From Lachnospiraceae bacterium (GTDB taxonomy: Bacteria; Bacillota; Clostridia; Lachnospirales; Lachnospiraceae), in assembly GCA_014804265.1 (NCBI GenBank), contig JAAVAC010000017.1, positions 1-64,000 of the forward strand: 64,000 nucleotides of DNA, read 5' to 3'. Under the pieces are notes generated by a model. That model worked only from the letters and a program-made list of their open reading frames with translations. It had not been told where the DNA came from and ran no database searches. Within the stretch, counting starts at the first letter, position 1; every line of letters begins with the position of its first letter. The translations under genes and the position numbers were made by a program. Positions 57,161-64,000 of the stretch are shown here, one piece after another.

Positions 57161-58636
57161 TTAAAATTTCCCTGCTGCTATATCTTCAAAAAGATTCAGT
57201 ATATGTTCTGCATGTAAACCAAAATAAAAGATGGCGATTACGAACAGGCACAGGGGCAGCAGCATCAGCCAGTTAGGATCCTCTGCATCCTTTATAGAAT
57301 CATCAGAAAAGCCCGTTTCCGGAAAAAATGCCCTGACAAGAATAGAAAACATATAGGTAGCCGTAAGCAGGGCAGAAATCAGCAATGCTCCAATGCCAAA
57401 ATAAGCCATTACATTTTCACTGTCTATGGCGGCAGATGCCAGATTAAACTTGCTGATAAAGCCGCATAAGCCTGGAACGCCCATCAGGGCAAGGGCAGAT
57501 ACTGTAAAAATACCAAATACTTTAGGCATCTTTTTTCCAAGCCCTTCTAACTCATATACATAGGTTTTTCCCGTTTTATAAATCACTGCCCCCGCACAGA
57601 AAAAGGAACAGATTTTCATAATCCCGTGAAACACCATATGGCTTAAGGCTCCTACCAGTCCCATAGGCGTCATAATCGTAACACCAAATAAAATATAACT
57701 TAAATTACTGATAGTGGAATAGGCAAGCCTTCTTTTTAAATGCCTTTCCTTCACTGCCATGCTGCAGCCATATACAATCGTAATCATAGCTGCTATCATC
57801 ACCACATTCTGGGCCCAGGTCCCTCTTAAAAACTCTGTACCAAAACAATAATACGTAAGGCGCATAATGGCGAAAGCGCCTGATTTCACTACCGCAACCG
57901 CATGAAGCAGGGCAGTGACAGGAGTTGGAGCCACACCTGCCTGAGGAAGCCAGGAATTAAAAGGACAAAGAGCTGCCTTTACGCCAAATCCAAAAAAGGC
58001 AAATACATAAATCAAAAGCAGCACGTTCACTCTGGCTCCCGTTCGTGCTATATTTAAAGTCCCCCCTAAAACAAAGCCTTCTCCCGTTCCATAAACAATC
58101 ATGAAAATAACAGCCACAAAAGCAAAAGCAGCTCCTCCTAACGAGTAATATAAATATTTTCTTGCTGCCAGCACCGCTTCTCTTGTTAATGTGTGAAGCA
58201 CCAAAGGAAATGTCACCAGAGTCAAAAGCTCATAAAAGAAATACATGGTAATCATATTGCCGCTTAGAGCAATTCCTAACGTAACCCCATAAGTAACTGT
58301 ATAAAAAAGAAAGAAAATCCTTTCATGACTTTCATGCTTCATATATTCAAATGCATACAAAGTAGCCAGCGGCCAAAGGGAAGAAACCAGAGCCGCAAAT
58401 ACACTGCCAAGTCCGTCCAACTGAAAGCTGATCGTCAAATCCCCTGTAAAATGCATCAAAGTAAAGGAGCTTTCCGGCCTGTTCATTAAAATACTAAAAA
58501 CCAGTATAAAATTAACCACAACTATCGTTTCAACGAAAATAAGCCTGTGATTTCTCTTTTTAAAAGGAATGAGAGGAACCAGTGCGCCTCCCAAAATGGG
58601 AATCAATATTACAATAAGCATCATAATCGCATTCAT
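57161..58636 (-). CDS. Mrp/Mbh-type antiporter subunit D (third large subunit)
   Basis: 491 aa. Conserved motifs: FYELLTLVTFPLVLHT with the helix-5 glutamate, KAALCPFNSWLPQAGVAPTPVTALLH with the lysine and proline of the broken helix, and a second lysine in GIMKICSFFCAGAVIYKTGK. It belongs to the MrpD/NuoM/N family of cation/proton antiporter subunits. AAGGAGGGG precedes the ATG. It is 15 nt after the previous large subunit in the same operon. Confidence 0.88.
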   Translation of the reverse strand: MNAIMMLIVILIPILGGALVPLIPFKKRNHRLIFVETIVVVNFILVFSILMNRPESSFTLMHFTGDLTISFQLDGLGSVFAALVSSLWPLATLYAFEYMKHESHERIFFLFYTVTYGVTLGIALSGNMITMYFFYELLTLVTFPLVLHTLTREAVLAARKYLYYSLGGAAFAFVAVIFMIVYGTGEGFVLGGTLNIARTGARVNVLLLIYVFAFFGFGVKAALCPFNSWLPQAGVAPTPVTALLHAVAVVKSGAFAIMRLTYYCFGTEFLRGTWAQNVVMIAAMITIVYGCSMAVKERHLKRRLAYSTISNLSYILFGVTIMTPMGLVGALSHMVFHGIMKICSFFCAGAVIYKTGKTYVYELEGLGKKMPKVFGIFTVSALALMGVPGLCGFISKFNLASAAIDSENVMAYFGIGALLISALLTATYMFSILVRAFFPETGFSDDSIKDAEDPNWLMLLPLCLFVIAIFYFGLHAEHILNLFEDIAAGKF

Positions 58637-58650
58637 TCTGACCCCTCCTT

Positions 58651-60171
58651 CTACATAAGCCGGATGATAAACCCGGTGAAATATTGAATAAGTGGATTGG
58701 GAAACAGTCCGATTAATACCGATAACGTGGTAAGTATGATAATCGGAATCAACATATACTTATCCGGCTCGCATTTTTTCAAAGAGCTTCCATCAAAATC
58801 CTCTCCCGGCAAAAAGCCATGAATGGAAACAGGCAGCAGATACCCTGCCGTCAGCAATGCACTGACTAAAAGAACAATAGGACCTGCAATGGAAAATACT
58901 TTTATTTTGCTGTTCAATGCGCCTCCTGCCAGATACCATTTACTGATAAAGCCTCCTGTAGGCGGGATTCCGATAAGCCCAAGGGAGGCAATGGTATAGC
59001 ACCACATGGTAACCGGCATCCTTTTCCCGATTCCCCGAAGCTCATCTACTTTCGTGCAGCCCGTCTTATATATGATTGCGCCTGCCACAAGAAACAACGT
59101 ACATTTAATCAGGGCATGGGCTGTTATGTGCAATAAGGAACCTGCCATTCCAATAGGATTTAAAAGCGCCAGACCAAATATCACATAAGAAACCTGACTG
59201 ACTGTGGAATAGGCAAGCCTTTTTTTCAGCACCTTTTCCCCATAGGCAAGCATAGAGCCTAAAAATACCGTAATCAGAGAAAGGGTCAGCCATACTGTCT
59301 GTACCCAGGTATTCCGTATAAAATCCGGCCCGATTATATAATAAACCGTGCGGATCATGGCAAATATGCCGGATTTCACAATGATAGCGGAAAGTACCGC
59401 ACTAGCAGGCGCAGGCGCAGCCGGATGGGCAGTAGGAAGCCATCCATGAAGGGGAAACATACCTGCTTTTACTCCAAAGCCCATCAGCATGAAAAAAACG
59501 ACCACTAAAAGCAAGGGCTTATTTTCCTGCGCCAGACTGCTTAAAGTCCCTCCCGGAGTAAAGGAAAGGGTATTTGCATACTTTACCATAAAATAAATCC
59601 CGAATAATACCATATAGGCGCCAAAAAAAGAATACAGCAGATATTTCATTGCCGCCATAATCGCTTCCTTTGACTGATTGTGTATGACAAGAGGAAAAGA
59701 GCATAATGTCATCAATTCATAAAAGGCATACATCGTAATCAGATTTCCGGAAAAACCAAGCCCCAGGAGCACTCCGTACAATATGAGATAAAAGGCAAAA
59801 TAACGTTTTACATGTTTCTCGCGCTTCATATAAGAAAAGGCAAAAAAGCCGCCGCAAATCCATATAATCGTTACAAGCAGGGCAAACAGCTTTCCAAACG
59901 CATCTGCCCGAAGTATGATAGGCAGCATTGGATGGAGAGTAAACAGCGTAACCATTTCCCCGTCAGTAAAAACTGCCTCTAATACAAGCATTCCGCTGCC
60001 AATAAGCCCAAATCCTGTAACTATGCTGTAAAAATTTCTTTTTTCCGCTTCTGTAAGATTTTTTCTTCTCTCCGATTCCGGCAGGAACAAAAGTATTCCA
60101 AAAATAATTGGGATCAGTATTGATGGCAGCAATACAGAATCTATTCCTAAAAAGTTAAAAATAGTATACAT
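58651..60171 (-). CDS. Mrp/Mbh-type antiporter subunit D (second large subunit)
   Basis: 506 aa. Motifs as in the related subunits: AFYELMTLCSFPLVIHNQS, KAGMFPLHGWLPTAHPAAPAPASAVLSA, and HALIKCTLFLVAGAIIYKTG. Near the end it has the DKYMLIPIIILTTLSVLIGLFP helix. It is closest to the 491-aa neighbour, suggesting a tandem duplication. AGGAGG precedes the ATG. Confidence 0.88.
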   Translation of the reverse strand: MYTIFNFLGIDSVLLPSILIPIIFGILLFLPESERRKNLTEAEKRNFYSIVTGFGLIGSGMLVLEAVFTDGEMVTLFTLHPMLPIILRADAFGKLFALLVTIIWICGGFFAFSYMKREKHVKRYFAFYLILYGVLLGLGFSGNLITMYAFYELMTLCSFPLVIHNQSKEAIMAAMKYLLYSFFGAYMVLFGIYFMVKYANTLSFTPGGTLSSLAQENKPLLLVVVFFMLMGFGVKAGMFPLHGWLPTAHPAAPAPASAVLSAIIVKSGIFAMIRTVYYIIGPDFIRNTWVQTVWLTLSLITVFLGSMLAYGEKVLKKRLAYSTVSQVSYVIFGLALLNPIGMAGSLLHITAHALIKCTLFLVAGAIIYKTGCTKVDELRGIGKRMPVTMWCYTIASLGLIGIPPTGGFISKWYLAGGALNSKIKVFSIAGPIVLLVSALLTAGYLLPVSIHGFLPGEDFDGSSLKKCEPDKYMLIPIIILTTLSVLIGLFPNPLIQYFTGFIIRLM

Positions 60172-60182
60172 TTTGAATCCTC

Positions 60183-61676
60183 CTAACTGAACATTTTAAG
60201 TCCCGTTTGAATCATACTGACAATAGGTGTGGAACACATCCCCAGAACAATGTTGAGAATTACAAAACAAACCAATGCCCCCACATAGCCAAAAGTCTTT
60301 TTTACCGGCATCTTATCGTATGAAGATTTTATCGGAGTATAAATACGGATAACCGTTTTCATAAAATAAATCGCATTTAATATGGTGCTGATACCCAGAC
60401 AAATCAGGGTAGGAAGCATTTTATAAGGAGTATTCTGCACACAAGCAGTTCCGAATAATAGTTTGCTGATAAAACCGGAAAAGCCCGGGACTCCTACCAT
60501 GGAAAGGGAGCCTACCGTAAAAGCAATCCCCGCAAACTTATTCCGATATGCCGCTCCTGTCAGATCAATAAATTTCTTGCTCTTTCCGGAAACATCTGTA
60601 AGCCCCACTGCCGCAATGAACAAAAGGCTTTTCGTAGCCCCATGAGACAAAATATGATAGACGCTGGCCGTCATTCCCTCGAATGTTCCAAGACCGATCC
60701 CCATATAAATATATCCAATCTGGGCTATGGAGGAAAAAGCTATCATCCTCCTGATGTCATTTTCCTGAATAGCGCTTAAGGAGCCCATAATCATGCCACA
60801 CAAACCAAACAAAAATAAAATGTGGATGACCTTGCTGTCCAAAATAACCTGCCAGCCGATTACCCGGTAACAGATTTTAATCAACAAGAAGATATATCCC
60901 TTTGATACAAGGCTGGATAATATGGCAGCGCTTGATGCAGTAGAATATCCATAGGCATTTGGAAGCCATGCGTGAAAAGGAAACAAAGCGCTTTTAATGG
61001 CAAGCCCCACACAGATAAATGCAATTGCCACCACTAAAGGCACATGATATTGCCCCATGATGGACATGACCGTTACTGCGCTTTTTATATTGCTCATAAG
61101 CAAATGCCCCGTACAGTCATACAAAATACAAATACCTAAAAGCAGCAGACCAGAGCCTAACAGGCTCATAATCATATACCGGATGGCCGCCTCAAAGGTA
61201 TGCCCGTTCTGACGGATCATAATCAGCCCGCAGGCGGAAATCGTATTGATTTCCACAAACACATAAGCAGTAAACAAATCATTGGTATAAATAAGGGCAA
61301 GCAGGGAGCTTAACAAAAGATTTATCAAAATATAATAAAGGTTCTGCTTGCCGGGCGCGATTTCCTCTTCTAAATGGGCGCGTCCGCCTATCAGTGACAA
61401 AAGCATGATCACACAAAAAAACAATGCCATCAATGCTTCCAAAACCCCTGCCCTGATTTCATTTCCCCAGGGCGCCGGAAAATGCCCCATCATGAACGTA
61501 TAGCTTTCTTTTGTCCTTAACAGATAAGAAAGAAGTACCGCCGACATGACCCCAATGAAAGCAATGACAAAAGCATTCACTCTCTTTGCCCATTTTCCAT
61601 TCAACATGGAAGTGACGGTTCCGGAAAATAAGGACAATAAAATAGAAAAGAAAGGAATATTCTGTACAAAATCCAT
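60183..61676 (-). CDS. Mrp/Mbh-type antiporter subunit D (first large subunit)
   Basis: 497 aa. FTAYVFVEINTISACGLIMI carries the conserved glutamate, KSALFPFHAWLPNAYGYSTASSAAILS the lysine/proline region, and YHILSHGATKSLLFIAAVGL the second lysine. It lies next to the MrpC-like gene, as MbhH does in archaeal-type Mbh operons. It is transcribed with the others, and AGGAGG lies before the ATG. Confidence 0.88.
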   Translation of the reverse strand: MDFVQNIPFFSILLSLFSGTVTSMLNGKWAKRVNAFVIAFIGVMSAVLLSYLLRTKESYTFMMGHFPAPWGNEIRAGVLEALMALFFCVIMLLSLIGGRAHLEEEIAPGKQNLYYILINLLLSSLLALIYTNDLFTAYVFVEINTISACGLIMIRQNGHTFEAAIRYMIMSLLGSGLLLLGICILYDCTGHLLMSNIKSAVTVMSIMGQYHVPLVVAIAFICVGLAIKSALFPFHAWLPNAYGYSTASSAAILSSLVSKGYIFLLIKICYRVIGWQVILDSKVIHILFLFGLCGMIMGSLSAIQENDIRRMIAFSSIAQIGYIYMGIGLGTFEGMTASVYHILSHGATKSLLFIAAVGLTDVSGKSKKFIDLTGAAYRNKFAGIAFTVGSLSMVGVPGFSGFISKLLFGTACVQNTPYKMLPTLICLGISTILNAIYFMKTVIRIYTPIKSSYDKMPVKKTFGYVGALVCFVILNIVLGMCSTPIVSMIQTGLKMFS

Positions 61677-61677
61677 T

Positions 61678-62058
61678 TTAATTTTCCTCCTTTTTCAATA
61701 AGGTGGAAATCTCATCCAAATCCAATGTATGATATCTTCTATATAAACGGATAGTTAAGGACAACATCAAAGCAGACACCGATACGGAAACTACGATTCC
61801 GGTAAGCACCAGCCCCGCCGGTATGGGATTGATATAGGCCTCCACCTCCTGCACCCCATTTACCACAATAGGAGCCGTCCTTCCCTGAATATATCCCTTC
61901 AGTGCCAAAAATAAATACGTGGCCGTATCCATAATATTCAGCCCGATTATTTTTTTAATAAGATTTTTCTGCAAAAGAAGGTTCGTAAATCCAATGGCAA
62001 ATAAAATCATGGAAACCGCTTCTCCATAATTTGCCATTAAATTGGGTCCAAACTCCAT
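61678..62058 (-). CDS. mrpC: MrpC/MbhG-type antiporter subunit (NuoK-like)
   Basis: 126 aa from the ATG at 62058, which follows the previous stop; the longer frame to 62112 lies inside the preceding gene. Three membrane helices. The conserved core FAIGFTNLLLQKNLIKKIIGLNIMDTATYLFL has the lysines and the segment shared with NuoK. The later helix (PIPAGLVLTGIVVSVSVSALMLSLTIRLY) holds the typical DP-like turn region, here NPIP. It is required for cation or proton transfer between the large subunits. Confidence 0.9.
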   Translation of the reverse strand: MEFGPNLMANYGEAVSMILFAIGFTNLLLQKNLIKKIIGLNIMDTATYLFLALKGYIQGRTAPIVVNGVQEVEAYINPIPAGLVLTGIVVSVSVSALMLSLTIRLYRRYHTLDLDEISTLLKKEEN

Positions 62059-62059
62059 A

Positions 62060-63028
62060 TTAAAAACCCCCTTTTCTAAAGAGCGCATAAAAGGCATACA
62101 TGGTACATGCAACCACCAGTCCCACGCAAATATTCAAAGGCAGAATCAGACCGCTGCTTAAAATGGCTCCCGGCGTCCCTAAAGGAATGCCGCTTTCCAA
62201 ATGATTGGCTCCCGTAAAAAAGGAATAACTTTTTGCCAGACAATAAAAGGATAAGGAACAAAAACAAATGATCTTATAGGTTTTTTCCGTAAAAAACCGT
62301 TCTGTCTTTGCAAATCCAAATGCATTTAAGTAGAGAATCAATCCTGCACCGATAATGGCTCCTCCGGAAAATCCTCCCCCCGGTGAGATATGTCCGTTTA
62401 AAATCACATAAATGCCAAATATCATGATCAATGGAACAATGATAATCGCTATCCCTTGTAAAATCGCATCATTTTTTGGCTCATAATTCCTATCGTTTGC
62501 TTCTTCCCTATCCTTTTCCTTCCCTTTTTCATCCTTGTCGATCCTAAGAAGGATAAATACGGTAATGGTGGCAATAAAAAGTACATGGGACTCACCTAAC
62601 GTATCAAAAGCACGATAATCCAGAATCATGCCGGTTACGATATTTACCGCACCTGTTTCCTGTAATCCATTTTCAATATATCTGGCAGGCACTTCATTTT
62701 CATTGGGATTGCCCGGATTACCCGTTTTTGGAGAATAAGAAACCATTAAAAGCAGTACAAAGGTCAAAGCCAGGCAGAAAATAGCGGATATAATGCCATA
62801 AGCAAATTTAAACAACTTGATTTCTTTATTATGGTCCATGTCATAGACCTTGTTCATAATTGCTTCCTTTTCCAGCATCAGCTCTTCCGCAGACCTGTTA
62901 TCCTTATAAGGATTGCCTGCCTTCATTTCCACTTCTCCCAAAAAAGGATCCTTTTCACCACGATACCAGCGGAAAAAACGATAAGCCCATGTTTTTTTAT
63001 AACGTTCGGATTCTTTTAATCTACTCAT
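62060..63028 (-). CDS. Fused MbhE-MrpB-type antiporter subunit
   Basis: 322 aa from the ATG at 63028 with AAGGAG in front; an ATG at 63055 would overlap the preceding gene by 35 bases. A charged N-terminal part (about 70 residues) is followed by two helices (FKFAYGIISAIFCLALTFVL and VLFIATITVFILL), as in MbhE. A charged loop and the MrpB/MbhF part follow, with its signature YVILNGHISPGGGFSGGAIIGAG. In many Mrp operons these are the C-terminus of MrpA and separate MrpB; here they are joined. Confidence 0.85.
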   Translation of the reverse strand: MSRLKESERYKKTWAYRFFRWYRGEKDPFLGEVEMKAGNPYKDNRSAEELMLEKEAIMNKVYDMDHNKEIKLFKFAYGIISAIFCLALTFVLLLMVSYSPKTGNPGNPNENEVPARYIENGLQETGAVNIVTGMILDYRAFDTLGESHVLFIATITVFILLRIDKDEKGKEKDREEANDRNYEPKNDAILQGIAIIIVPLIMIFGIYVILNGHISPGGGFSGGAIIGAGLILYLNAFGFAKTERFFTEKTYKIICFCSLSFYCLAKSYSFFTGANHLESGIPLGTPGAILSSGLILPLNICVGLVVACTMYAFYALFRKGGF

Positions 63029-63284
63029 CTTTTTCTCCTTTCTTCCTTTCATCAATTGCGTGAATCTTTTTTAAGGTAACAAAGAAAAGCACAGAAGTGA
63101 CTCCTGCACCTACTGCTGCTTCTGTAATGGCAAGGTCCGGAGATTTCAGAATAATCCAGATAATTGACATAACCAGACTATAAGACATAAAGATCATAAG
63201 TGAATTTAAAAGATTTTTGGAAAAGCTGACTGCAATGGCACAAACTACCAAAAATCCCAGTAAAATATACATAAGCCATTCCAT
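63021..63284 (-). CDS. MbhD-type subunit (DUF4040)
   Basis: 87 aa, three helices. MSYSLVMSIIWIILKSPDLAITEAAVGAGVTSVLFFVTLKK is the DUF4040 signature, found within MrpA of classic Mrp operons and as separate MbhD in hydrogenase-linked ones. It abuts MrpG (stop and start overlap by one base) and overlaps the MrpB-like gene by 8 bases. Confidence 0.9.
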   Translation of the reverse strand: MEWLMYILLGFLVVCAIAVSFSKNLLNSLMIFMSYSLVMSIIWIILKSPDLAITEAAVGAGVTSVLFFVTLKKIHAIDERKKGEKDE

Positions 63285-63610
63285 TATCTTTCAATCCTCC
63301 CATATTGATCTTCTGATTCATTGGTGGTGACCTCCAGTCTGGCAATCAAATGAGAAGAAACCGGAGAAGCACACCATAAGAATACAATAATCAAAGCCAT
63401 CTTGCAGGTAGTAATATTCAATCCGTTCATAATCATAAGCCCGATTAAGGATAACAGGATTCCCAGAGTATCCCCGGTTGCTGCCGCATGCATCCTGTCT
63501 AATACATATTTTAATTTGTAAATACTAATTATTTCCACAAAAAAAGTAAAAAGACCGGCAATCAAAAAAACTGCACCAACAATAAAACGAATCCATTCAA
63601 ATATTTCCAT
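63284..63610 (-). CDS. mrpG: MrpG/MbhC-type antiporter subunit
   Basis: 108 aa, three helices. The conserved RMHAAATGDTLGILLSLIGLMI segment is diagnostic for MrpG (PhaG/MnhG). The hydrophilic tail is short. The gene overlaps MrpF by 14 bases and abuts the DUF4040 gene. Small subunits like this are essential for the complex, though their role in transport is unclear. Confidence 0.93.
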   Translation of the reverse strand: MEIFEWIRFIVGAVFLIAGLFTFFVEIISIYKLKYVLDRMHAAATGDTLGILLSLIGLMIMNGLNITTCKMALIIVFLWCASPVSSHLIARLEVTTNESEDQYGRIER

Positions 63611-63935
63611 TGCCCTTTCCTTCCTTTTCCTTTTGCTTCTTTTCCAGATACACTCCCATATAAACCTTTGTCAGAACAATCACCGCCAAAAAGCTTATCA
63701 TGGCATAAATCAGGCAGATATCCACAAGATAGCCTTCCTTCATAAAGACTGCCAAAACTGCAATTATGACCATTACTATAGTCCCCATCATATTAATGGC
63801 TACGATCCGGTCAGCTACCTTTGGTCCCAGACAGGCCCGAAGGAAGCAGAATAAAAGCATAATCGCTAATAGGATGATCAGCGCTAAAAGGAATATTCTA
63901 TAGGCATGTTCCAGCGCCAAAATCCCACTATTCAT
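63597..63935 (-). CDS. mrpF: MrpF/MbhB-type antiporter subunit
   Basis: 112 aa from the ATG at 63935, with AGGTGGAG directly upstream; a GTG at 63944 is the alternative. Three helices, with the conserved LRACLGPKVADRIVAINMMGTIVMVII. The tail is Lys/Glu-rich. The start overlaps the stop of the MrpE gene (ATGAATAG), an arrangement common to Mrp operons. Confidence 0.93.
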   Translation of the reverse strand: MNSGILALEHAYRIFLLALIILLAIMLLFCFLRACLGPKVADRIVAINMMGTIVMVIIAVLAVFMKEGYLVDICLIYAMISFLAVIVLTKVYMGVYLEKKQKEKEGKGNGNI

Positions 63936-64000
63936 ATTCTCCACCTGCCTTTTCCATCTTTTCCAGCAGCTTCACAAAAGCAGAATCCTCTATGCCTTCG
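63928..64000 (-). CDS. mrpE: MrpE/MbhA-type subunit, only C-terminus in window
   Basis: The frame from the right edge reads EGIEDSAFVKLLEKMEKAGG and ends at the stop at 63930-63928. Sequence and position before MrpF fit the cytoplasmic tail of MrpE. Only about 23 residues are visible, so the call relies mainly on gene order. Confidence 0.6.
   Translation of the reverse strand, partial: EGIEDSAFVKLLEKMEKAGGEYE

Overview
The window is low-GC Clostridia DNA, most likely a gut Lachnospiraceae. The clues are strong AGGAGG ribosome binding sites, consensus sigma-A promoters, TTG/GTG starts, secreted starch enzymes ending in Lys-rich bacterial Ig-like (Big_2) repeats, a SpoVB-like flippase, pdxST, and a CD1871A-type CXXC small protein. 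I cannot name the species from sequence alone.

Layout: (1) 1-14.8 kb, minus strand: one long phospho-signalling operon that starts at a perfect TTGACA-N17-TATAAT promoter. In order it encodes a PP2C phosphatase, a membrane Ser/Thr kinase, a small membrane protein rich in T-x-x-L motifs, two surface proteins (one of 1703 aa with Ig-like modules), an FHA protein, a membrane zinc-ribbon protein, a DnaJ protein, a vWA/FHA-like membrane protein, a second kinase and an unrecognised protein cut by the window edge. (2) 15-19.1 kb: a four-gene cassette (class II glutamine amidotransferase, C39-like cysteine peptidase, M20 peptidase, GCS2-type glutamate-cysteine ligase) with its own promoter. It looks like gamma-glutamyl compound metabolism. 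(3) 19.2-20.7 kb: pdxST (PLP synthesis), then an MBL-fold gene broken by an in-frame TAG. (4) 21.8-25.5 kb: a defence island made of DarT/DarG and a SLATT-reverse transcriptase pair. The pair is preceded by a promoter and about 120 nt of sequence that folds into a closed multi-hairpin structure, a candidate RT-associated ncRNA. (5) 25.6-27.1 kb: a TlpA-like thioredoxin lipoprotein, a CXXC small protein and a membrane ferredoxin. (6) 27.5-37.8 kb: two very large secreted GH13 starch enzymes with homologous promoters, identical terminators and almost identical C-terminal Big_2 modules. (7) 38-42.2 kb: an accessory patch with two Rpn nuclease genes (one truncated) that each carry an internal ribosome binding site and start, a HEPN/MNT toxin-antitoxin pair, a transposase remnant, shared flanking repeats and a 151-bp inverted-repeat element. 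(8) 42.2-48.2 kb: an ABC exporter pair, a shortened AlbA_2 ATPase-like protein, a flippase, and an ECF sigma factor with a probable anti-sigma protein. (9) 48.3-51.7 kb: a maltodextrin-type importer without its ATPase. (10) 51.8-52.8 kb: a DUF6033-like gene behind a close match to a flagellar sigma-D promoter. (11) 53-55.3 kb: tRNA-Pro, a RelB/YafQ-type toxin-antitoxin pair and a HEAT-like protein. (12) 55.3-64 kb: an Mrp/Mbh-type cation/proton antiporter operon with four large antiporter-like subunits, running off the right edge.

Genes that probably work together: the two GH13 enzymes cut starch outside the cell, and the importer at 48-51 kb would take up the maltodextrins using an ATPase encoded elsewhere. 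The kinases, phosphatase and FHA protein probably form a closed phospho-Thr circuit. The defence genes at 21-25, 38-42 and 53 kb are separate addiction or anti-phage modules. The best candidates for something undescribed are the structured leader RNA of the SLATT-RT pair, the T-x-x-L/FHA signalling operon, and the gamma-glutamyl cassette.
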